Assembly (NCBI GenBank): GCA_036346275.1
Contig: JAYEVK010000336.1
Coordinates: 62,001-126,000 of the forward strand
DNA: 64,000 nucleotides
Direction of reading: 5' to 3'
DNA from: Otatea glauca
Lineage: Eukaryota; Streptophyta; Magnoliopsida; Poales; Poaceae
A program made the translations under genes and the position numbers. How positions within the stretch are numbered: position 1 is the first letter of the stretch; every line of letters begins with the position of its first letter. The notes under the pieces were generated by a model, which was not told where the DNA came from, did not search any database, and was given only the letters and a program-made list of their open reading frames with translations. Positions 56,101 to 64,000 of this stretch are shown here, piece after piece.

Positions 56101-56643
56101 ATCCCCACCAAATTTCAAGGCATATGCGAAATACTCTCAGTTCCACTGTTGTTTGATATACCAGTATTTCGATGGAGACTGTTAAGTTGAACATCCACCT
56201 AGGACAGAGATTACACTCATCCACAACTGAACAATGGACTATTTTGAATTGACAGTTTTGTGCGAATAAGTTTCACCAAAGCCCTTTACTGATACTAGAC
56301 TGCTATAAGTATTCCCTTGGTTTGGAGCGTATAAGTCATACTCCTTGGCCTTTCATGAACTTCTAGAGATTACCCAATCTCATAGACTGTGACTAGCAGT
56401 CAGGCTCATATAGGTGTATTCCTCATAAGATGTTCTGTAGGACAACATCTCTGCTTATATAATCCACTCGGAACACATTAAGATATGATCAACCTGTCAT
56501 ACAGAATAGGAGAGTAATGCATCTCCAATGGAGTGGGCTATGTACTAAAGTACTCTCCTCCTAGCCAACAACCAATAGCTTGTTCACCACCCTACTTCAC
56601 GGGATTTCCGATCACATAGGATAAGTTACCACTAAGGTGTGAC

Positions 56644-58755
56644 TCATGTGGGTCTCAAGCCCATCTCCCTCGATGCTTCATCTATCACATTCCGTGATAG
56701 TCCCTTAGTAAAGGGATCTGCCAGGTTTTTAGCCGTCTGGACATAGTCCAACGCTATCACTCTAGAGTTTTTCATTTTCCTGACAGACTTCAACCGCCTC
56801 TTTACATGCCTCGATGACTTCATGTTGTCCTTAGAACTGTTTACCTTGGCAATCACCGTTTGATTATCACAGTTCATTAGAATAGCCGGTATCGGTTTTT
56901 CAACTACTGGCAAATCCATTAGGAGTTCACGAAGCCACTCAGCCTCAACAGTGGCGGTGTCTAATGCTGTGAGTTCTACTTCCATTGTTGACTTCGTTAA
57001 AATAGTCTGCTTGCAAGACTTCCAGGAAACAGCGCCACCTCCCAAAGTGAACACATATCCACTTGTGACTTTTATATCATCAGCATCAGATATCCAGTTT
57101 GAATCACTGTAACCTTCCAGCACCCTAGGGTACCCGGTGTAGTGAATTCCGTAGCTTGCTGTCCCTTTTAGATAGCGCATCACTCTTTCCAGAGCACGCC
57201 AGTGATTATCTCCCGGATTTGAAACAAACCGGCTGAGTTTGCTCACAGCAAACGAGATATCTGGCCTCGTAGCACTAGCTAGATACATCAACGAGCCAAT
57301 GATTTGGGAATATCTCAGTTGATCCCTTGCTATACTTTGGTTTTTCCATAATATCGCACTAGGATTATACGGTGTTGGAGCAGGCTTGCAGTCACTAAAT
57401 CCAAAGCGACTCAAGACATTTTCCACATAATAGGATTGCAAAAGAGTAACTCCACCATTATCTCCTCTTAACAACTTAATGTTTAAGATGACGTCCGCTT
57501 CTCCCAAATCCTTCATCTCAAAGTTTTCGGACAAAAAGTCCTTGAGTTCCTTAATCACATTAAGGTTCATCCCAAAAATCAGTATGTCATCTACATACAG
57601 ACACAGGATCACTCCCTCTCCCTCACCATAGCGATAATACACACACCTGTCAGCTTCATTCACAACAAAGCCGGCAGATGTCAAGGTTCTGTCGAACATC
57701 TCGTGCCACTGCTTAGGTGCTTGTTTAAGACCATACAAAGACTTCAACAACTTACGCACTTTTCCTTCATGACCTTTTACTACAAATCCATCTGGTTGAT
57801 CCATATAAATTTCCTCTTCCAACTCTCCATTAAGGAAAGCCATCTTGACGTCTATTTGATGGACATGCAGACCGTAAGAGGCAGCCAATGATAGTAGTAC
57901 TCGTATAGAAGTCAGTCTGGCAACTGGTGAATAAGTATCGAAGAAGCCTTCGCCTTCTTTCTGGGTATAACCCTTTGCAACAAGCCTTGCCTTGTACTTT
58001 TCAATCGTACCATCAGGCCTAAGCTTCTTCTTGAACACCCACTTACATCCTACAGGTTTGCACCCATAAGGACGATCCACGATCTCCCAAGTTCTATTCG
58101 TCATGATGGAATCCATCTCACTCCAGACCGCTTCCTTCCAATAGTCAGCATCCTGAGATGAATAAGCCTCTCCAATGGTTCTTGGAGTATCATCCACTAG
58201 ATATACAATGAAGTCATCACCAAAAGACTTTACAGTCCTTTGTCTCTTATTCTTATGAGGTGCTTCATTGTCTTCATCTACAGGATTCTCTTCAAGTGAA
58301 GGTTCAACGTGCGTTATTGGAGTTATTGGAATGATATGCTCAAGAGAGAAGATAGGTTCTTGGCTAGATAAACTAGGTGTCTCTTTCATTGGAAATACGT
58401 CCTCAAAGAATGTGATATCTTTGGACTCCATTATCTTACCGTCATACATATTGGATACTCCAGATTTCACTATTAAAAACCTATACACAATGCTGTGAAA
58501 AGCATACCCAAGAAAGACACAGTCCACGGTCTTTGGTCCAAGCTTACGCTTCTTTGAGATTGGCACATTGACCTTAGCCAAACAACCCCAAGTTCGTAAG
58601 TAAGAGAGATTTAATCTTTTCTTTTCCCATTCCTCGAATGCGGTTATCTCTTTATTCTTTGTAGGAACTCTGTTTAGGACATGACACGCAGTCAATATAG
58701 CCTCACCCCACCATTCCTTGGAAAGTCCTGCTATTTCTAACATGGCATTAACCAT
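56644..58755 (-). pseudogene. copia-2 integrase C-terminus, reverse transcriptase and RNase H (703 codons open)
   Basis: This frame starts MVNAMLEIAGLSKEWWGEA (integrase end; the true frame continues upstream past a stop). It runs through GCLAKVNVPISKKRKLGPKT, a spacer, RT (WVFKKKLRPDGTIEKYKARL, IDVKMAFLNGELEEEIYMDQ, LCLYVDDILIFGMN with intact YVDD) and RNase H (GYPRVLEGYSDSNWISDADD, CKQTILTKSTMEVELTALDT, CDNQTVIAKVN) to LGLRPT and a stop. All known RT and RNase H motifs are present, so enzymatic domains could still fold. The polyprotein as a whole is broken only by a TAG at 58796-58798 (expected Gln in the SPQSNG motif) and by upstream frame changes. Confidence 0.95.
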
Positions 58756-58798
58756 CTCAGTTAGAGTGCGATTCTTTCTTTCTGCAATCCCATTAGAC

Positions 58799-59967
58799 TA
58801 TGGTGAATAGGGCAGCGTCCTCTCATGGGTTATACCGTGTTCCTTACAGAATAAATTGAAATCATTTGAGAAATACTCTCCACTGCGATCGGACCTAACC
58901 CGCTTAATCTTTTTCTCAAGTTGATTTTCTGCCTCAGCTTTATAGAGTTTAAAATAGTGAAGTGCTTCATCTTTTGACTTTAGCAAATACACATAGCAAT
59001 ATCTAGTAGAATCATCTATCAAAGTCATGAAATATCTCTTTCTGCCTTTTGTCAACACACCGTTCATCTCGCACAGATCTGAGTGAACTAGTTCTAATGG
59101 TGCCAAACTCCTCGCCTCTGTTGCCTTATGAGGCTTGCGAGTTTGCTTAGATTCCACACATACTTGGCACTTAGAACCTTTGACATAGGTGAACTTCGGG
59201 ATTAAACTCATACTAGCAAACCACGTCATGCAACCAAGATTAATATGACAAAGTCGCGAATGCCAAACATTAGACTCATCATCGCATACATGATTCACCA
59301 CATTATTACACATGTCTGATAACAAAAAGCGGAACAAACCTTCGCACTCATAGCCTTTACCAACAAAAGATCCAAATCTGGATACAACACATTTATTGGA
59401 CTCAAAAACTAGCTTATAACCATCTCTACATAATAGAGATCCACTGACAAGGTTCTTATTAATCGCGGGTACATGTTGCACGTTCTTCAACAGACGACCT
59501 TGCCTCAAGTGAACTTCGATCAACCGCGTCGAATTCCCACGCACAAATTCCTGTGATCCATTACCCATCAGCACGGAGGAAGTCCTTGTGACCTGGTAAG
59601 AAGAAAACAGAGATTTGTCAGCACATACATGTATATTGGCCCTAGCGTCAACCCACCAATATGGTGAATGACATACTAAAAGAATAAGAGGTACTGTTAC
59701 GTACCCGAATGCTCCCTCTTTAGTATTACCAATGACAATGTTGGCAGACTTTTTCTGCTTGTCTTTGCGTTCAGTGCTCCTTAGCCCAGTGGCTAGGTTT
59801 GCCGCATACAAAGCAGTCTCCCTTCCCTTTATTCTTCTTCTTCTTGAAGCTAGTAGTTTGGTTGGTTTTATTCTTGTTATCAGCCTTGTTCTTATTTTTC
59901 TTTTGGGATTGAAAATTCCTTTTCTGCACCAAATTGGCACTAGAATTTCCCTCATGTCCCTTCCCAC
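58799..59967 (-). pseudogene. copia-2 protease, pre-integrase and integrase core
   Basis: The frame passes SPYWWVDARANIHVCADKSL: the protease active site D-T-G is D-A-R, so the protease is expected to be dead. It continues with VLMGNGSQEFVRGNST, KNLVSGSLLCRDGYKLV, the pre-integrase zinc finger (VWHSRLCHINLGCM, VKGSKCQVCVESKQ) and the integrase core (HSDLCEMNGVLTKGRKRYFM, LIDDSTRYCYVYLLK, RSDRSGEYFSNDF), ending at the TAG at 58796-58798 just before SNGIAERKNR. The first two catalytic Asp residues remain. Confidence 0.93.
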
Positions 59968-60329
59968 GAATATCCTTTGCCCTCACCTTCTCCTCAACAT
60001 CAAGAGACCCAATCAAGTCAGCGACGCTGAACTCTTGTCTCTTATGTTTTAGAGAAGTGGCAAAATCCTTCCAAGAGAGTGGCAGTTTAGCAATGATGCA
60101 CCCTGCCACAAACTTGTCAGGCAATACGCATGGAAAGTGCTCAAGCTCCTTTGCAAGCGACTGAATCTCATGAGCTTGTTCTACTACAGAACGGTCATCG
60201 ACCATCTTGTAGTCATGAAACTGCTCCATGACGTATAGCTCACTGCCTGCATCTGAGACCCCAAACTTGGCCTCAAGAGCATCCCACATTTGTTTAGCAG
60301 AAGGTAAGATCATGTACAAATCCACTAGT
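59771..60329 (-). pseudogene. copia-2 gag, C-terminal part
   Basis: The frame reads YMILPSAKQMWDALEAKFGV, SELYVMEQFHDYKMVDDRSV, LSWKDFATSLKHKRQEFSVA and DLIGSLDVEEKVRAKDIRGK, then a Lys/Asn-rich tail and the zinc knuckle CFVCGKPSHWAKE. A small deletion at its last cysteine shifts the frame into that of the protease. The N-terminus is cut by the gypsy-3 LTR at 60330. Confidence 0.93.
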
Positions 60330-61150
60330 GTCGGGGATCGGTACCCTCGCCACGTGTAAGCACCCCCCCGGCCTCGTGGCGGCTTTTCGCAAACCCGGGG
60401 GCTCATCTCCGACCTAGGTGATGCTCCCCCGGAGATCGAGCTCAGGGTCGGTGAGCTCGAGCTCGGGCACCGCCGCAGGGGCAGGCACCCTCGACCTCGA
60501 CGCTCCTGCGGGCACCAAGGAAAGGGACATCTGTAACATTTCTATTTTTATCTTGTGTAAGACTCTCCCCTGCGTAGGAATCAGTGCCCTACCTACCCCT
60601 GCGTGGGAACTAGGGTTCAACAGCTCCTGTCAAGATCTCAACAGCTCCCGTCAGACTCTCAACGGCTAGCGACGACTTCCGAGCCTCTGTCAAATCACCA
60701 CGAGCTCCTGACGCCGGCCTCGGGACCAAGCGGCAAGGTTCCCCGAGGGCTACAAAAGTAATAGGTCACCCCAACCGCAAAAGAAGAACGAAAAGACAAA
60801 AATAGAAGACAGAACAACAACAAGACATAGGCAAAAGGCCAAGGATAACACACGACACACAACACCGGAAAAGAAGAATAGTGCGGCTCCCTCCTCTTGC
60901 TTGGGCCCCGTCCTTGTACTCTTCCATAGAGCTGCTAATACACCCTTCGCCTCAGGGCAAAACTAGAGTAGAGCTATTACCCGACCTTGGGGGCTCGAAC
61001 CAGTATAAACCCCGTGTCCATTGTCTCTTCTTGGATGACTTCCCCGCGACGCTTGGAGCTCCGAACGAGCGCGACCTCAGGTCCCGCTCCCGAGCTAACA
61101 CCTCGCATTCCCCTTTCTTTCTTCTGCGATCGACGATCCCGATCGTTGAT
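60330..61150 (+). repeat. gypsy-3 5' LTR (about 820 bp)
   Basis: The start is exact. The end is estimated from the primer-binding site and from CGATCCCGATCG near 61134-61145, which roughly mirrors the LTR start. The upstream half reads through GAGCTCGAGCTCGG. Confidence 0.8.
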
Positions 61151-61151
61151 A

Positions 61152-61167
61152 GTTGGCGCCCACTGTG
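61152..61167 (+). promoter_or_regulatory. gypsy-3 primer-binding region
   Basis: TTGGCGCCCACTGTGG directly follows the LTR, as in many grass Ty3/gypsy elements (TTGGCGCCCACCGTGGG). Confidence 0.7.
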
Positions 61168-61234
61168 GAGCCCGAGTTTCGCCATTTGGAGTTCACCGCT
61201 CCAACGTCGCCAGCACCTTCGGCTCCAACGACGA

Positions 61235-62889
61235 CATGTCACCGTCAGCAAGGCCAGACCCGTACGCGGTTCCTGAGCGCGAGGGCTCCACCTCCATGTT
61301 CTCGCCTTCGCTGCGATCGCGCGAGCGCCTGGCCATCATGGTCGGCAGCCGCGAGGTGAGCGCGAGCAAGTGACGGGACCCAGTAGCCCCGGAGGAGGCG
61401 CGTCGGTTGGTTCGGGTTGCCATCAACCAGGCCATCACCGCCCTCCGACGGGAGGAGCGCGAGGGACTCCACACCTCGCTTGGGCATCACAGCCCTGCTC
61501 GTCAGGACGATCCCAACCGGGAACGTTTGCGGGCCATCGCCCAGGTCATGGCTGATCCTGCCCGGGCAAGGACGACCCTCTTTCGCCGATCCCTTGCCGA
61601 AGAACTCAGCAGGGCGACCGACGAGGTCACCCCCTCGCCGTGAGAACGTCGATAGCCGCCCGAACCTCGCTCCCTAAGAAGCGACGGCAGTTCGTCGTGC
61701 GGCCGCCGCCGCCCTCGCCGGCCGACTTCGTACCCACAGGACAGGGGCTCGCCGCAGCCGTCCCCGCCTTACCAGGTCTATCTCCGGACATTCCGCCCAG
61801 GCGTCAGAAGGTTCGCAATCATCGCCGGCCTGACGACGCCCTTCCTATCCGACGAGCCCAACACGGGGTGCACCGTTGGCTCGAGTTTGACCACCTCACT
61901 AACGGCGATTCCGACCGTAGTAGCGGTGACCATGCTGCCCTGACCTACGGTTGCCCAGCGTACTCCGTCGACCTTCGCCGGGTGCGCTGGTCGACTCGTT
62001 TTCGGCCCGCCGCGATGGAGCGGTTTGACGGGACCAAGAACCCCGACGAGTTCCTCTCGATCTACTCCACCACGATCCTGGCAGCCGGCGGGGACGAGGT
62101 TGTGATGGCCAACTACCTCCCTACCGTCCTGGACGGCGCTGCTCGCACCTGGCTCTTCAATCAAGCCCCTGGCGCCTTTTGGTCATGGCGCCAGGTGCGG
62201 AGCGCTCTCCGATCAAACTTCCAGAGTTGCTACGAGCGCCCTGGATGGGAAAGGGACCTAGACTGCATCATCCAGGGCAAGGGCGAGCCTCTCCGCGACT
62301 TCGTCCGCCGGTTCACCCGCGCAAGGAATTCAATCCCAAACGTCTCTAGCGAAGCCGTCATCAAGGCCTTCAAGTTCGGCGTCCAGGACAGGCGTCTCAA
62401 GGAGGACCTGGAGATCACCACCAACCTCAGTGTCAACAGGCTGTTCCGAATGGCAGAGCGCTACGCGGACGCGGATGACGCCGTCCGCTGGTAGCGCGAC
62501 TACGACCAGGGTAAGCTCGGCTGCATTCCCGGCTAGCCTGGGCCATCTGCTGCCAAGGCTGCCGGCCCGGACCCGCGCGTCAAGAAGCAAGGACAAGGTC
62601 GCCGTGATGGCGATGGCCAGCTACGCGTGGTCGCCGCGGCCGACGCCGGGCGCGAGGTGATGGAGGTGCGGCAACCCGACCGCGATGAACCTCGGCCCCA
62701 GCATGGTCAGCCGCGACGTCTAGTGCAGCGCCAACCCCAACCAGGGCAAGATCGCGCCCCGCCAGCAGAGGCAGCGCCGGGCCGACTGCAATGGGGACGC
62801 CTACCGCCGCCAACGAGGTCGGGCTCGATACGATCCGAACAAATTTTGTTTGTTCCACCAGGCCGCCGGCCACGACCTGAGGGGCTGTA
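61235..62889 (+). pseudogene. gypsy-3 gag (frame-broken)
   Basis: The possible start is ATG at 61235 (MSPSARPDPYAVPEREG). One frame change near 61400 leads to VAINQAITALRREEREGLH; another leads to the main open stretch (61640-62494) with the Retrotrans_gag core MERFDGTKNPDEFLSIYSTT, VVMANYLPTVLDGAARTWLF, GERDLDCIIQGKGEPLRDFV-like sequence and RRFTRARNSIPNVSSEAVIK. After a stop at 62492-62494, the frame continues towards a knuckle NKFCLFHQAAGHDLRGC (about 62838-62888) that is cut by the next LTR. The protein is nearly readable, with a few lesions. Confidence 0.88.
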
Positions 62890-64000
62890 TGTAACATACC
62901 GTAAAATTCAAAAATATGAAAAATAAAAAGTTTGGAAATTAAAAATAGAATTGAATAATAATTTCAATTGGAATCAAGATTTTGATTTGTAAACAATATC
63001 TTTTCCTCTTTTCTTACATTCTAAACTTAAGAAAAGAAATATTTCAATATTAAAACTATTTCTTCCAAAACAAACAAAATATAAAAATAAATTTGAGATG
63101 TGATACTTAATTTGAATTTTAATTTCTTGAGTTTTCTAAATTATTGGTTTACCTTGAGTTTTTGTTCTAAAGAAAAGTTATACATTTTGAAATGGTAAAT
63201 GGTAAAAGTAAAAGGATAAAAATCTAAAGCCAATAAAATTTGTAAAAATCTTAGATAAATCCCAGATCCATCCAGGATCCTGATTATGCAATTTTTATTG
63301 ATCTGGATTAATAAAATATATTAAAAAGACAAAAATAACCCATTCTATATACTCTAAACCGACGTTGTAAGAATTCTTCGGAAGTCACTCGACCTTAACC
63401 AGAGTTAAAATTTTAGCCATGCCGACATATTAACTTTATCCATACCTGGTAAAAATATCAAGAGTTTATCCCTGAATTTAGTATTTTTAGATATTCAAAA
63501 ACAGACAATCAGAAAAGCTGAAAATTACAATGTGAATTATTAAAATTAAAATATACACTATAAAATCTGAAAATTTTATATAATGTCAATAATGCCATTA
63601 AAGATCTTCATAAACAGTTTCATAAAATAATAAACTGAATTTGATCTTAAATTAAATAAAATTTAGAATCAACAGAAAATAACAACTATACATTATCAGA
63701 ATTATTTAACATTATACAAAAATCATAAAAATGTAAAATATTTAATGGAATCTGGTTATTATCTTGTCAACACATGGTAAAATTTTCATAAAATTAATCT
63801 GCCATTTGACCACCAAATTTGCTGATATTCCCGCGCTTTGTCCCGAGGCTTCGGCTGAGTTCTTCTCTTCCCGGCCACTGACATGTGGGCCCCTCCAGTG
63901 CCACCGCCTCCCTCACGCTGCCACCGGCGTGTCGCGCTGTCAGCTAGCTCACCCTCTCTCGCTTTCTTCCCTTTTCTCGATCCCGCTTACGCGAAACGAC
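62890..64000 (+). mobile_element. LTR of a further retrotransposon (gypsy-4), continuing past the window
   Basis: It begins TGTAACATACCGTAAAATTC exactly where the gypsy-3 zinc knuckle breaks off, runs as AT-rich sequence to about 63800, then turns GC-rich (63830-64000). TGTAACA...CCG starts with AT-rich 5' halves are usual for chromovirus/Tekay-type gypsy LTRs in grasses, which is the basis for the call. No coding sequence is seen in this stretch. Orientation and far end cannot be verified here. Confidence 0.6.

Larger units (their letters stand above)
55374..60329 (-). mobile_element. Ty1/copia element (copia-2), inserted in the armadillo gene and cut by gypsy-3
   Basis: The 3' LTR (55374-56100) starts TGTTGAG and ends ACTAACA, with the polypurine-tract complement ATCCCCACCAAATTT at 56101. 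Protein-coding order on the minus strand is gag (60329 leftwards), protease, integrase, RT, RNase H (to 56644). The 5' end is lost from this window at 60330, where another LTR begins inside gag. It is the best preserved copia here: a 703-codon open stretch and only a few lesions. It is closely related to copia-1. Confidence 0.95.
60330..62889 (+). mobile_element. Ty3/gypsy element (gypsy-3), 5' LTR and gag, cut by gypsy-4
   Basis: It starts TGTCGGGGATCGGTACC inside copia-2 gag. The LTR runs to about 61150 and is followed by TTGGCGCCCACTGTGG at 61152-61167, a primer-binding region typical of grass gypsy elements. Gag follows. At 62890 another LTR begins within the zinc-knuckle codons, so only about 2.56 kb is present here and the rest must lie to the right. 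Confidence 0.9.

Overview
This is plant nuclear DNA, most likely from a grass. Dense nested LTR retrotransposons, a Mutator-like element, hAT elements and one intact intron-containing plastid-pathway gene point that way. The residue-level resemblance of the coding pieces to rice-type sequences suggests a member of the rice group (Oryza/Leersia-like), but that is inference. I saw no bacterial or organellar gene content, no rRNA or tRNA genes and no CRISPR.

Layout. 1-8203: a heavily decayed Ty3/gypsy element on the minus strand. 8204-10186: the 3' end of a Ty1/copia element (copia-1: RNase H, 3' UTR, 3' LTR) on the plus strand. 10187-14600: the main host island. It holds the possible 3' end of an unidentified plus-strand gene and a complete ten-exon minus-strand gene for 4-hydroxy-tetrahydrodipicolinate reductase (lysine biosynthesis). 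15175-18900: a degenerate Mutator-like element with a mudrA-type transposase and a plant-mobile-domain (PMD) gene. 19373-21492: a tiny three-LTR TRIM-type element, flanked by a perfect 5-bp target duplication, whose second internal region carries pieces of three host genes (protein kinase, KNOX homeobox, aspartic protease). 21498-25995: mostly non-coding. 25996-37347: an 11.35-kb Ty3/gypsy element with intact LTRs and a perfect GGATG duplication; between pol and its 3' LTR it carries a broken antisense PMD gene with its own TATA box. 39214-39493: a hAT MITE. 39785-48645: a larger hAT derivative split by a complete copia element (copia-3, 42055-48385). 49106-53040: a second copia lineage (copia-4), 5' incomplete. 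55068-55373: a broken host armadillo-repeat gene interrupted by copia-2 (55374-60329), which is interrupted by a gypsy element (60330-62889), which is interrupted by another LTR (62890 to the window end).

How it fits together. The only apparently functional gene is the lysine-pathway reductase: every exon is in frame and every intron is GT-AG. The rest records nested insertion and decay. The insertion order can be read from broken frames and target-site duplications: hAT before copia-3; ARM gene before copia-2, before gypsy-3, before gypsy-4. The most unusual items are the gene-capturing TRIM, the antisense PMD gene with a promoter-like start, a hairpin that places a 5' splice site in its loop within the reductase gene, and a leader exon plus splice donor apparently encoded inside the LTRs of three related copia elements.
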